A stretch of 64,000 bases of DNA, from assembly GCF_003711515.1 (NCBI RefSeq), contig NW_021167079.1, positions 2,159,471-2,223,470 on the forward strand, in the 5' to 3' direction. The stretch is from Sodiomyces alkalinus F11. Lineage: Eukaryota; Ascomycota; Sordariomycetes; Glomerellales; Plectosphaerellaceae. Positions 34,583 to 47,450 of this stretch are shown here, piece after piece; position 1 is the first letter of the stretch, and each line of letters begins with the position of its first letter. The translations under genes and the position numbers were made by a program. The notes beneath the pieces are model-generated. The model was given only the letters and a program-made list of their open reading frames with translations, did no database searches and was not told the DNA's origin.

Positions 34583-35111
34583 TATTACGGCCAGCAGACC
34601 TAACATACACCAAGGACATACTGGTTATAACGTACTAGGGCGGTTAGCGCACCAGGGCGTAACTAGAAGATGACTCAGGACGATATCACGTGCCGGGTCA
34701 CGTGATGGATGACCGGTATAGTGTGCACCCGCACAGGGAACCTATTAGCATAGGAGGATCACTGGGATCACCAAGGGTTACTTAGTCCGAGAAGTGATCC
34801 GGCGTGATCCCGGACCAGGAGATTACCAGGACACCCGTGATCCCGTAGATATATATACCAGTATATCCTAGGTCTTACCTCTATTAGAGAATAAGACATC
34901 GATTAATCTAAGTCTTCACCTAGACTATTAGTCTACGCCTAACTCTACCTTATAAAGAAGACGCTTAGTCTTTACGACGTAACTACGACTAAACACTACG
35001 AATAATAGTTACTACTCTTTAGTTAACATCCTCTTCTTATTTTAAACTAAAACCTTAACGCTAGTCCCCTATCGTCCGCTATACTATAGAGGACCGGAAG
35101 CCGTCGTAATA
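34583..35111 (+). repeat. 5' LTR of the chromovirus
   Basis: 529 bp beginning TATTACGG and ending CGTAATA, a perfect 7-bp inverted repeat at the termini. Canonical TG...CA ends appear here as TA...TA, as RIP would produce. It holds an inverted repeat around two CACGTG boxes (34685-34706) and several GATCAC/GTGATC repeats. It keeps more CpA and TpG than the right LTR. Confidence 0.92.
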
Positions 35112-36201
35112 TTTTAATCGATACTATTCGGTAAGCTAACCTTAATAGCTAATAAGTAGTACGCCCGAAGCAGAAGCTACTTCGCCTAAGGAAGAAGAAG
35201 TCACTTTATCTAAAGAAGAATTATCGTCTAAAGAATCCAGTTCCTCCGATAAAAAGGAAGGACTAGAATAAACTTAATAAGACGACGAAGTAGCTAGCAA
35301 TCACTCTTCCAATATATCGAACAATAATAACCGTACCACGAACGCTATAAGCACCGCGACGCCTACCACTACCACTAGAGGGAGCAACGACCTTCAGCAG
35401 ATTCGCGACATAATCACTCAGCTTCAGGGGGAGAACACGATCCTAAAAGCTTAGCTAAACTATCCTGGAATCAGGGCTAAGTATAGATACCCTATACCCC
35501 CTAAGTACGACAGGACTCGAGGATAGCTCTAGAGCTTTATTACTTAGCTTAGAGGCTATCTCCTATTCTACTAGGATAGTATCCGTACAGAAGAAACTAA
35601 GGTACTCTATACCGCGGCACTCCTTACGGGAGATACGTATAAATAGTTCGAGTCTATCTATAGAGACTACCTAGAGAATATAGGAATAGAGATCCTAAGG
35701 AAGCCCGGGACCACGGTAATCTTCGAGAACTTCGACGTATTCGTCGAGAGACTTAACGCTATCTTCGGCTAGCCCGATAAGGAATAAGTCGCGGCTAAAC
35801 GACTAAGCTAGCTATATTAGACTAAGTTAGCTATAGACTATACTACGAGATTCTAGTAAATCTCGTTAAAGCTTAGCTACCTGGATAAGCCCCTTATAAA
35901 TCGGTACTACTAAGGACTTAAGGAAGAAGTAAAGGATAAACTATACCGATTAGACCGACCTAAGACGTTTAGCGAATATACTATATTAGTAATTCGTATC
36001 GATAACCGGAACTATAAATAACGCCGTTAGAAGAAGTATTAAATAAGTATTCCGTTTTACACGGCTAATTCGAAGAAGAAATAATTATACCTATACTAGT
36101 TCGGAAATACCTTATATAGATACTATAATAGACCTATAAAGCTCGATAATATTAACCGACAGAGCGATAAGCAGGGTAAAAGGGATATAATAAAAGTCAA
36201 G

Positions 36202-36243
36202 TGTTATAACTATAATAGGCCAGGTCACTACGCACGCGACTGT
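36202..36243 (+). pseudogene. Gag CCHC zinc-knuckle remnant
   Basis: The translation reads CYNYNRPGHYARDC. The second Cys of the C-X2-C-X4-H-X4-C knuckle is TAT instead of TGT, a TpG-to-TpA change. This places the Gag C-terminus and supports the plus orientation. Confidence 0.85.
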
Positions 36244-38059
36244 TATAAGCCTAAGAAAGAACGACCGTAACGATAGGCGAATGCGATCGAGAAAGGAAGA
36301 CCCTAGAAGGAAATCAACGCTATTAGACACCTGGAAATTCATAGGGATAAAATACCACACGTCAAACTCTATTAGATAACCTGCTACGATAACTATTATC
36401 TAGCACACTAATCAGGGAAAGACGGAGCTAGGTACTACCCTAAGAGACCCTAGAAGATACTCGCTATAGTATCTAGTAACGAGTACGATAATAACTATGG
36501 CCTTAAGATCCCCGACTGGGATAAGGATGAACTAGCTTTATAAACTATCGTAGAGATCCTCTAAAAATACGGATAGACGAAAGAAGAAGCTGAGAGATAA
36601 AAGCAGACCTTAGAAATCCAGGAGGGAGAAGATCGTACCCGAAAGAGAATCGCTAAGCTCGAAAAGCAAGATTAGGAAACGGAGTCCGACGGAATCCCGG
36701 ATAATAACACGAACTTCTAGTGTTAACCTATAAAGATAGCCGACCTAGTCGAGGAGGAAGCTATCTAGCTACGGGTACTCGACTAGCTCGCGGAAGAACC
36801 ACTAGGATAAACCCACTAAGTCCGTTTCACTAAGCCGGACCTTAGTAAAGCCTCCCGTATAGTACCGATAAATACTAGCGGGGGATAGTAATGAGCTGTA
36901 TATTAGCGACCTTACCACGCTTAGGAGGACCGAGACACTCTTACCGACTAGGCAGCGAGCCTACGAGGATCGGATAATCGACTACCTAGGTATAATTACT
37001 ACGAGCACTGGTTAGATAGATATAATACTACTAGCTACGTAGCACACGCTTCTAAGAAAGTCCGACGACTAGAATAAGACTAAGAAGCTTAGGAATCACG
37101 CTTCTAGGCCCTCGATAAATGCCTACGACGGATAGAATAACTTTTAATACAGTACGGGTTCTTAGATAAGGAAACATCCCTCGAACACTAAGCTAAACGG
37201 GTAAAAAACTAAGAGTATACTATCGCTAGGAGTATATAAAAGGCACTTAATAGATATACTCTATAACACGTAGTAGTATAGGGCACTATTATATTAGAAT
37301 ATAACTCGATAAATATAAGATAAACGCACTATTAGATATAGGCGTAGCAGGAAACTTTATCTTACTAGTAGCCGTGAGAAAGTTCTCTATTCCCTGGGTT
37401 AGAAAACACCTAGAAGAGGAGTATAAGATTACTCCGTATACGAGAAAAAACCAGTCCCACGAAGAAGTTATTATCAACTAGGAGACTATACACCTTTAGG
37501 TTAAAATCCAGAATAAGACTAGAATAATAAAGTTCGATATATACGATATAGGTTATAAGGACGTTATCCTTAGCAAACTATAGTTTAACAAATAGAATCC
37601 CGATATAGACTAAAAGCTTAGCTAGCTCCGGTAGAGATTAAAGAGTAAGTAGGAGACCACGAAGGAAACCTTACCCGATCCCGATATCCGTCGAAAATAG
37701 CAGAAAGACTTACCGACGAAGGAGCCTCAGGGAGACTTAGACAGCCGCCAGAAGTCAGGGACTAAGGCGAAGGAAGTACGAAAGACTTTAAGATAGCAGC
37801 GACGGCATAACCACCAATGCGTAACTAATATTATTAAAGGAATTTACTAGACTATCTAAGCAGAAAAAGGACTAGTAATAAGCGATTATAATAGACTCGC
37901 TAAGGTATTACCAGAATACCGTAAATATAAAAAGCTATTTACCGAAAATCTAGAGACCGGATTACCGAAATACCGGCACTATAATTATAAGATACCCCTA
38001 AAGGAAAGGACACACCTAAAATTCTTTCTAATTTACGGGCTAAACCAGAAGGAAGTAGA

Positions 38060-39110
38060 TACCTTAGAAGAATATCTCGAAGAGATACTAGTAAAAGGCT
38101 ATATTAGAGTATTATAGTCACCGGTAGGATACCCGATCCTATTTATGCTAAAGAAGAACGGCAAACTACGACTATATATTAATTATCGATAACTTAACGA
38201 TATAACTATTAAGAACCGCTACCCACTACCTTTTATCTTAGAAATATAAGATTAGCTAGTTAGAGCGTAATAGTTTATAGTACTCGACTTAAAAGGAGCC
38301 TATAACTTAATTAGGATTAAGGAAAAAGAAGAGTAGAAGATAGCGTTTTGGACGAAGCGAGGATATTTCGAGTACCTCGTTATGCCTTTTAGACTAATAA
38401 ATACGCCGGTATCGTTCTAAACACTTATTAACGACGTCCTAAGGAAGTATCTAGACCACTTCGTTATAGTATACCTAGATAATATCCTGATCTTCTCTAA
38501 GATACTTAAAGAACACCGATAACACGTTTACACGATCCTATAACTTCTATAAAACGCCGACCTATTAGTCGAACCAGAGAAAGTTTAATTCCACACGTAA
38601 GAAGTTAACTTTTTAGGTTATACGATACGACCTAATAAGATCTGTATAGATAAGGCGAAAGTCTAATACGTCTCTAAATAGCCACGACCCTAGAATATTC
38701 GCGATATTTAGTCCTTTCTCGGACTCGTTAACTACTATTAACGATTTATTAAGGACTATAGTAAGATTACTATCCCCTTAACTAAAGCAACTAAAAAGGG
38801 ACTTAACTTCGAATAGAATAAAAGAATAGAAGAAGTATTCTAAGCTCTTAAAGGAAGGGTTACTAGCGAACCTATCTTAGTAATACTAGACCCCGATAAA
38901 GAATACGAACTCGAAACAGACGTATCCGACTAGGCTCTAGGAGCATAACTCGGATAGCGCGACGTAGAAGGAAGACTATACCCTGTAGCCTTTATATCCA
39001 AGAAACTCAGTGGACCAGAACTTAACTATTAGATCCACGATAAAGAGCTAATAGCTATTATCGAAGCCTTTAAAGAATAGAGACCGTATCTATCAGGGAT
39101 AAGACACCCG
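38060..39110 (+). pseudogene. Reverse transcriptase and RNase H remnant of the chromovirus
   Basis: Blocks visible through stops: YPILFMLKKNGKLRLYINYR, FIVLDLKGAYNLIRIKE, AFWTKRGYFEYLVMPF, the active-site block VIVYLDNILIFSK (DD changed to DN), and NFLGYTIRPNKICIDKAKV. The RNase H part includes FISKKLSGPELNY and AIIEAFKE. Stops correspond to expected Trp or Gln positions. The catalytic change alone would inactivate the enzyme. Confidence 0.88.
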
Positions 39111-39399
39111 GTATAGGTCTACACGGGTTATAAGAACCTCGCGTAATTCACCACTACTAAGGTTCTTAATAAACGATAGATCCGATAGGCAGAATTCCTA
39201 GCCGAGTTTAATTTCCATATTTAGTATATAAAAGGGAGCGAAAATAGTCGCGCAGACGCACTTAGCCGACTAGGGATACCTGACGAATCACCTAAACCGT
39301 AAGCTATACTCTAATAGGAAGGAGAAGCTCTTACTCTAAAGGACAGAGAGGTAAACAGTATTAATCGGATAACCGATACTATGTTTGAAGAAGCACACG

Positions 39400-40630
39400 C
39401 CTCGCCGATACATAGACATCAAGGAATTTATAAAATATACCACCGATTACGATAATAATACGGCTACACAGGAACTAAAGAACGAGTCAGGGACTTCGTT
39501 CGTAACTACGATATTTACCAGAAAGTAAAAAGCAGCCGATATAAACCTTACGGACTACTAAAGCCACTACTAGTAGTAGACGGACTATAGAAATCGATTA
39601 TAATAGACTTCGTGACAGGATTTCCAGTATCCAAAGATCCAGTAACAGGAACCGCCTACAATAGTATATTCGTGATCATCGACCGATTCACGAAATACAC
39701 TCTTTATATTCTATATATTAAAAACACTATAGTAGAAGAACTAGTAAGTATCTTTATCGACCGCCTAATTAGGGATCACGGCGTACCGAATAAAATTATC
39801 ACGGACAGAGATAAGCTCTTTACTAGTAACTTCTAGAAAGCAGTTATAAGCTAGCTAGGAATAAAATATAAGCATTCGACAGCGTTTCACCCTATAACGG
39901 ACGGATAAACCGAAATTATAAACTAAGTCCTAGAATAGTACCTACGATATTACGTAGGGTACGAATAAGATAATTAGGTGCAATACCTACCACTTACACA
40001 GTTTATATATAATAGCTCGTTAAACGAGTTAATAAAGAAAACACCGTTTAAAGTAAATTACGTATTCACACCGATAGTATTTAGAAAACCTTTAGAAGGA
40101 CCAGACGCACTAAGAGCGATAAAAATAGTTAAAAGCATGAAAAAACTACACGAAGAATTACGAACCGACCTAAAGATAGTCAGAACACGAATAAGCAGGT
40201 ACGCGAATCAATCAAGGATTAAGGGACTAACCCTTTTAAGGGGGGACCGCGTCTACCTTATTCGAAAAAACGTTAGAATATAACGACTAAGCGATAAATT
40301 AGATTTTAAAAAATTAGGACTATTTAAAATCCTAGAGAAAAACTCAGATACGAACTATATTCTATCACTACCTCCGATAATAAGGATACATAATAACTTT
40401 TATATTTTACTATTAGAACTAGTACCTATAAACGTAAGAACCACGCGAGATATAATTATAGTAGATACTAGTAACGTATACGAAGTAGAACGAATCCTCG
40501 ACCACCGAGAGACGCTAGACGGCACCGAATATTTTATAAAATAGAAAAATTACGACCACGGCGATAATACATAGGAACCCAGAACCAACCTAATTCATTA
40601 TAAGTAACTCCTAAAGCAATACCGATAGAA
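39400..40630 (+). pseudogene. Integrase with chromodomain remnant
   Basis: The HHCC finger keeps HRHQGIYK but the Cys pair reads YDIYQKVK. The catalytic core includes DFVTGFPVS, DRFTKYTLYILYIKN and RDHGVPNKIITDRDKLFTS, then DG-stop-TEII where NGQTE is expected. A chromodomain follows at about 40482-40610, with EVERILDHRETLDGTEYFIK and, after a stop, KNYDHGDNT and EPRTNLIHYK. Stop positions fall at expected Trp and Gln residues. Confidence 0.88.
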
Positions 40631-41382
40631 CTCTATTAGGACCCAGAACCAGACACCGCGGTCTACGTAAAATTAATATCCGAAAAATCACCTATATCCT
40701 GCGATAGGATTAGATTCTAGTTAATCGTGTTAACCGCACCCGCCGCTTATACATCGACCACCGCTTCGGACTCCTCGCGATCCGCCGCCTCTAAAGTATT
40801 AAGGGACTTAAGGCCACGGGCTACTATAGTTATACCCTTAGAACGAAGAGACTCCCTCTAACGACGGATTCGGGCTAGACGGGCTAAAGACTCAGAAGCT
40901 TCCTTCTATGCCTTCTCCAGCGCGCGATAAGCAGACAGAAGGGAAGCCTCGGTCACCTCTTCCTCCGTTTTAAGACGCTCTATTTCTTTATTAATACGTG
41001 TTACTAGGGAGAGCGGTTAATAAGAAGAAACGGCTCGCGGAGAATAGGAAGACACCTACGAGAAGATAGAGGGATACCTGAACTATCGCACGAGCGACCA
41101 CGACGAATATATTCCCTATAACGAGAGATACTCTCGATTATAAGGTACCGGAAGCCTTTCGACTCGTAAAAGGAATAAGGCATAACTTCTACTCTAGAAA
41201 GCTTAATAGTACGTGATAACTTAATTCGATACTACGTTTTACGAGAAAGCTACGATTTCTATATATAACCGGATATAACGGTTAGCTATAAGAGAAAAGA
41301 AGAAGACCCGGGGGGTTATATACCCGGGGTAGGCGACCTATTTATATAACCGCTAGGATAGCGCTTAGAAGGGGGAAGGTAA

Positions 41383-41911
41383 TATTACGGCTAGTAGACC
41401 TAATATACACTAAGGATATACTAGTTATAACGTACTAGGGCGGTTAGCGCACTAGGGCGTAACTAGAAGATAACTTAGGACGATATCACGTGCCGGGTCA
41501 CGTGATAAATAACCGGTATAGTATATACCCGTATAGGGAACCTATTAGTATAGGAGGATCACTAGGATCACTAAGGGTCACTTAGTCCGAGAAGTGATCC
41601 GGCGTGATCCCGGACTAGGAGATCACCAGGACACCCGTGATCCCGTAGATATATATGCTAGTATATCCTAGGTCTTACTTCTGTTAGAGAATAAGATATC
41701 GATTAATCTAAGTCTTCACCTAGACTATTAGTCTACGCCTGACTCTACCTTATGAAGAAGACGCCTAGTCTTTACGACGTAACTACGACTAAACACTACG
41801 AACGATAGTTACTACTCTTTAGTTAACATCCTCTTCTTATTTTAAACTAAAACCTCGACGCCAGTCCCCTATCGTCCGCTATACTATAGAGAACCGGAAG
41901 CCGTCGTAATA
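41383..41911 (+). repeat. 3' LTR of the chromovirus
   Basis: 529 bp, the same length and termini as the left LTR. Most differences from the left copy are CA to TA or TG to TA in this copy (for example left GATGACTCAGG, right GATAACTTAGG), with a few in the other direction. The double CACGTG inverted repeat at 41485-41506 is unchanged. Confidence 0.92.
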
Positions 41912-41916
41912 ATAGT
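41912..41916. repeat. Target-site duplication, right copy (ATAGT)
   Basis: Identical to the five bases at 34578-34582. It shows that the chromovirus inserted as a unit and that its flanks have not rearranged since. Confidence 0.85.
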
Positions 41917-42099
41917 AAGGGATTTAACGGGGTTCCGGGTTACGCTATCCTTACGCCGCCCCCGCTCCGCTCCCGTAGCGCCCGCCTTAGTCTAACTCTC
42001 CTACCCCTTTAGATACCTAGTAATAAAACCTCTATCACTAAAAGGGGAGCCGGTACTAGCGCCTATAAGGGTAAAGGGCTAGCTACCCCTTAGCCTTCC

Positions 42100-42988
42100 A
42101 CTATAAGTTCCCCGCTCTATTATCGTCGCGCCCGCTTTACACCCCCGCTTCGTATTCTAACCCGGTATAGTCCGCCGCTACCCTTACTATCCGCTTATCG
42201 CCCTATACCTTATATATTATATCCCTAGTATAAGACTACTAGGCCGTACCCTGCTAAAACCCTCCTAGTATATAGTCCTGTCGTGTTCCCGCTACGTCCC
42301 CGTAACGCCCCTACTCCGTGCTATATTTACTAACCCGATTTAGAAGCCGGCGCCCGTTACGTTAAATATATTAATAGTAATCGTAGTAATAGCTATTACG
42401 CCCCGGTTTATCCCCGCTACGCCCTCGCTACGCCTTTACTCCTCTAATCCTTCTATTAGGTCCCCCCCCCCTATAATAATACTACTACCGCCCTTATCGC
42501 TGCCGCCGCCGCCGTCCACGCTGCCCCGACTCCCTTTATAGGTTTTTCCCCTTTTCCGTTATACCGTATACACTACGTCCTTATTACTAATCCTATTATA
42601 GAATATCCGGAAGTATTAGTAGGCGGTTACCCGCTAGACTCACGCCTTTTAGGTATACCGCGCCGCCCTCCGCTAGGCTAATAGTCTTAGTATAATCGCC
42701 GCCCCCGCCGCCGCGCCCCCGTAAAGCTATAGTAGTAACTACGCTTATAACGGCGAGATATTAGAGCTTATCCTCGCCTACCTTATAAGTTACCCCGCGC
42801 TAACCCTACGTCGACTCCGCTATTAACGCGTATTATAGGGTATCCCCGTCCTTTTATTAAGGGATCCTACGGTCTTAGCTATTAAGGATAAGGGTAAAAG
42901 TAAGGATAAGGTTATCCTAATAGATAGTAGAGCGATTAGCTCCGATAATAATAACGATAAGTCCGATAAGTATATAAATAAGGAGTAA
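42100..42988 (+). pseudogene. Unidentified plus-strand coding remnant with RIP stops
   Basis: From about 42600 the frame reads SYSSNYAYNGEILELILAYL, PVLLLRDPTVLAIKDKGKSK, then DKVILIDSRAISSDNNNDKS and a final TAA at about 42986. It is interrupted by roughly ten TAG/TAA codons that fit former Gln or Trp codons. A Pro-rich open stretch precedes it. The strand is opposite to the LINE and the same as the chromovirus, but it lies outside that element. I do not recognise the family. It may be the C-terminus of the protein encoded by the TIR element. Confidence 0.45.
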
Positions 42989-44339
42989 ATATAGCGCGTC
43001 CGTAGCGCGGTCGTATAATAGCTATTAATAAATATCTTACTCTCCCTTTACTTATTCCCTTTATAATCGTCTTTACCTCCTTTTATAGTCGTCTTCGCCT
43101 CCCCGTATCTATTCCCGAGGTTTTAGCGCTATAGAGGCTTTACTACGCCTCCGCTTTTAGTTATCGTGCTAGTTAGAAGTCTAAGAGGCGCTTAGTTTAT
43201 AAAAACTATTTCGCGACCTTCCCCGCGGTCTCCTTACTCCGGAGCGCTAAAAGCTAGTCCTATTCTATTAGTAAGTGCGCGCCCGTATCGGCTGCGAGGC
43301 GCTTTTATATCTCCCCTAATATATCTTAGCACTATAATACGATATATTCCGCTATCTCCGGCCCTTTATCGGCGTACCGGTAACGCGGCGTCGCCGCTTC
43401 CGGCACGCCTTTTATAAAAAGGAAATAGCGGAGGCCTATTTTCTCTGTTCGAATCTAGGTAAGGATAAAACTCTATAGTTTTATAAGGCCCTTATACTTC
43501 CAAGCACCGCGTAGTCGAATTAAGGTATCCACGCTATGGCTACGCTACTATATTAGTATAGTAAGGTACGCTTTTACCGGTACGCCTATTCCTCTTAAAG
43601 GCGTTAGGCTAATTCCCTCCCGAGGAGCTAGGACTTAACCTCTTACTTTTATACCCCCTAGGACCTTAGGTAAGGCCTAACCCCTCCCCCGTATCTTCTA
43701 CGCTATATAGCCGCTTCGGCTACTCGTTATACCTAAAGTATCGCTTACTCTATCTAAGTATCCTTTATCCGTAGCACCGCTTATATAGTTAGGGCGTTAT
43801 AGTATAAGTTAAGGGGGGGGACCCCCGCCTTTATCATAATTACTTTTATAGCGGTAGCCCGATACGCGCCGGTAATAATATATAGGCATTACGCCTACTT
43901 ACTAGCTAATCCTTTAAGAACTCTGCTCGGCTTCTCCCCTTTTTTTATTATTATATAGAAGGCCGGGGCCGCGTATAGTATAGCACTCCGGACTACTATT
44001 TAGTATAGTTTACGCGTATCCCCGATACGGTAGCCTTATACTAATACTACGAGGCGTATAAGGGCGTATTACTAGGTAAGGAGTTTAGCTTTAAGTTTCC
44101 TAATATAGGGACGGAATATAAGCTTTTAGTCGAGGATAACCCCTAAGACCTTTATTTCTCTAACTTACGGCGCCGGTACGCCCTTAAAGCGTAGTAGGAG
44201 CGGTAGCGGTTTTTATTTTCTTATAAAGTAAAGGAGCTTATACCTCTATAGCTTAAATCGTAGTCTGCTCCTCCGTGACTAACTTTAGTAGACTTACTAT
44301 ACCCGTTTAAGGTACGCCCGTAGTATGGCCTTATTACGT

Positions 44340-44960
44340 TTAAAGGCTATAATATTCGTGTTATCGGTAAAGCCGACTACTACGACCCGCGGTATCCGGA
44401 TTAATTCCTAGTAAAGCGTCCTAATAAATAGTATAAAGAGGATCGGGGAGAGGGGGGATCCTTAGGAGACTCCTGTCTGGATTTCTACCTAATACGCCGT
44501 ATCGCTATTAAAGCGTAGGCGCGCCGTGTGTGCTATAAGGTATAACTAGGTCTATTTTATAACCTAGTCCGGGAAGCCGTACTAGGCGAGGACTTTAAGG
44601 AGTTTTTAGTATAGTACTATATTAAAGGCGCCCTAGATATTAAGCTTTAATTACGCTATAGCCCCGCCGCGCTCCTATATAGTGTATACTCTTTCTATAA
44701 TAGCCCTAACCGCTATTATCGTATCACGGTATCTACGATTACCTATTTATCCGGCGGGGAGGAGTTAGTATTCCTCCGCTATAATCGCGATTCTCCCTAC
44801 TATTATCTTCTTAAGGACCTTCCCCGTTACGCTAACGAGTAATATCGGTCGCCACCCTAAGGCTATCGTATAAGCTTCCTTCGGTTTACCTAGTTTCTTA
44901 AGCACTATTACTTCTATAGTACGGTATTATTACGGGAAATATACGGCCTTAAGGCTCGCG
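44340..44960 (-). pseudogene. LINE reverse transcriptase core remnant
   Basis: WRPILLVSVTGKVLKKI, LLPAG, LKLNI-stop-GAFNIVLY, VEIQTGVS-stop-GSPLSPILF and VVVVGFTDNTNIIAF are in the order expected for RT blocks 1 to 5. The catalytic FADD is FTDN. Confidence 0.85.
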
Positions 44961-45699
44961 GAGAAGAGTTATACTAATCGCCTATAAAGCGGTTAGCTAT
45001 AGGCAAGTAGGAATCCATTTAGTAGGCTATCCTCCCCGGGTACTTTCTATTTTACTATTTATTATATAGCCTACTAGACCTCCTCTTCCGTGACCTTTTA
45101 CGTAAATAGTATTACCGCTATCCTTAGCGCGCCGCCGATATGCCTACTTTCTATAGGGTATAGTAAGGGGAAAAACTTCTCTACGAGGATTATCGCTTTC
45201 CCGTTATATATTATTACGATTAGTCCGCCCACGCTACGCTATAGGGGCGGGATAGATAGGAGGTCTAGGGGTAGATAGCTTACTATCCAGGCCTAATATT
45301 ATAATACCTAAAGGCTTTTCTAGTCTACTATTATTATATTAATAGCGCCGCGCTAGCTTTTCCGCTTCTCTATTCTAACTAGAATATTACGATATTTTTC
45401 TGCCTCCTTAAGTTTATTCTACTTACCGCGCGACCTCCGCCCGTAATAACGCTATGTTAGCCTTATTACCTCCTTATTCGCCTTTACTATCTCCTACGTC
45501 TACTATAACGGCCTATCGCGGAAGGCGGCTAGCTTACGGCGCGGCGCTATAACGTCTATAATACTAATAAGGTCCTATAGTATCTAATTTACTACCTAAT
45601 CGATTACTTCCGAGGTAAAGGGTATTTCTCTATAATCTAGCCTCTAGGCCTCTCTCTAGGCCGCTTCCTAGTCTAACTTCCTCTACCTTTATCCTTTAC

Positions 45700-46420
45700 T
45701 AGCGATATACTAGCGCGGTTATGCCGTATTAATATTAATTACCTAGGCTATATAGTCTAAGCCTATTAGGTCTAGATTATCCCCCTAGTATACGTATATA
45801 AGGTCCGCTAAGACGTAGTTAAGGTCTAGTATACTATACTATCGATTAATATCGGCTAAGGTCCTAATAATATATCCTTTTAGGGTTATAAGGTCGAGTT
45901 ACTATCGGTGCGCGAGTATAATAAAGTCTTCTAATTATCTTTCGTATCTATTATACTCGTTCTAAAAGGGGGTTTTTAGGTTAAAGTCTCCTACTAAGAT
46001 AATACGCTACCGCTCTAGTTCCGCTATAAGATTATATATCGGGGTCTTTTACTCTCCTCCCTTATAGTATATTAAGTATACTACCTATATATTTATCTCC
46101 TACTATTATATCCTAACTCTAATTATAGCCTAGGCCTAATCCTTACCTATATGCTATATAAACGCAGCGGCCTTATACTACTTATATATATAAAGCAGGG
46201 CGCGTCTACTCCCCTATACTATTCTATAATTATATCCCCTTAAGTAAATCGGGTTCTTCCTTTTATTTAACCCGGGCTTTATTACTATTATTATATTATA
46301 CCCGCTACGGTTATAGAGCACCTACTATACTCTATCCCGCTATCCCCTTATATTCTACTAAGCGATTCTAATTATTTATCTTAGGCGGCTATACTGCGCT
46401 CGCTTCGCTTTATAGTTACG
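45700..46420 (-). pseudogene. LINE AP-endonuclease domain remnant
   Basis: The GDFN motif of the exonuclease-endonuclease-phosphatase fold is intact, followed by LKTPF. Upstream on the minus strand are RSGYNIIIVIKPGLN and NPIYLRGYNYRIV. Numerous stops lie at likely Gln/Trp codons. Confidence 0.8.
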
Positions 46421-46879
46421 CCTTAAGTATAGCCCGGGGGTAAGGGGTAAGGCTTTATAGGGGCTAGAAAGTAATATTAAAAGTAAGAAACCTTATAATA
46501 TTATTATCCTGTATAGGCGTAAAGAGGGCGGTACACAATTTAAGGAGGATATTCCGCGACCCTAGGGGGCGTCCTTTTTATTTTCTCTTTTTCTCGGGCG
46601 GTTTAAGGACTATTATCGTGTTTAGCGACGCCGTGAAGACGCTACGCTCCCTCTCCGCCCTATATTTCTTAAGTTAGCTAAGGTTAAATCCCCTTACCCT
46701 ATTAGTGTATACCTCCCTAGTCCGCGCCCTTTCTTTTACTTTACTTAGGTATTCATTATCGAATACCGCGTACGGCCCCTTATAGGCGGCGTAACGCCTT
46801 CTCTTCGGGTCTATCTTAGCCTTATACGCCGCGAAGCCCCCTTAGTACGCTAACTCTATACCACTATAATATCCGTATA

Positions 46880-47450
46880 GCGCTTTTATCGCCTAGTATT
46901 AACCTACTTTATATCTAAAGTTAAGGTATTTAAAGTACCGTTATAGGGAGATCTTAGGGTTATAGAGTTTATTATTATAGTGTCTGTAATTAAAAAAGAC
47001 TCCCTCCTTTATTAATCGCTCCGTGTCCTCGGGGCGGGTAACCTCGATAATTAGTAGCACTATCCGCGCTATATTATTCCTAGGTTTCTTAGCCTTAATC
47101 CGGGTAATCATCACGTTATTCTATAGCCGAAGTTCTTATAGCGCTATATCGAGGTCATAAGTTAGTAGCTACGCTATCGGTATTCCTTTTACTATAACTT
47201 AGTACGTTTTCTCGTGTATTATAGCTCCTATACCGAATACGCCTTTAACCTAATTATTCGCGTTCGCTATCTACTATTCGTTCCTATACTTAAATATAAG
47301 AATCACGTCGCCGCTTAGGAGTTATCGTGCGGCTATTATATCTATATAGCGGGTAACTTAATTATCCGCCTTAGTAATATCTTATAGGGTTCGGCTTTTA
47401 AGGTTAGTCTTAGCGTCTCCGTATTGGACTATTAGCTCTTAGGCATATTA
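46880..47450 (-). pseudogene. LINE ORF1 (Gag-like) remnant
   Basis: The translation matches the Gag-like protein of fungal Tad LINEs: LLSGDVILIFKYRNE, then VKGVFGIGAIIHEKTY, IKEGVFFNYRHYNNKLYNPK and a CCHC-like stretch with aromatic residues at Cys positions. Confidence 0.8.

Larger units (their letters stand above)
34583..41911 (+). mobile_element. Ty3/gypsy chromovirus LTR retrotransposon, complete in length, RIP-inactivated
   Basis: The element is 7329 bp with two 529-bp LTRs and a 5-bp target duplication. Read through stops, the plus strand shows, in order: a CCHC knuckle at 36202-36243 with its second Cys changed to Tyr; a protease-like ALLDIGVAGNFI (37327-37362); reverse transcriptase with NGKLRLYINYR and YLDN in place of YLDD (38472-38483); an RNase H region (about 38880-39110); integrase with HRHQGIYK and a CxxC changed to YDIY; an integrase core with RDHGVPNKIITDRDKLF; and a C-terminal chromodomain (about 40482-40610, EVERILDHRETLDGTEYFIK). 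A purine-rich tract lies just before the right LTR. Trp and Gln codons have become TAG or TAA throughout. The chromodomain marks the chromovirus lineage, which in fungi targets heterochromatin. Confidence 0.92.
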
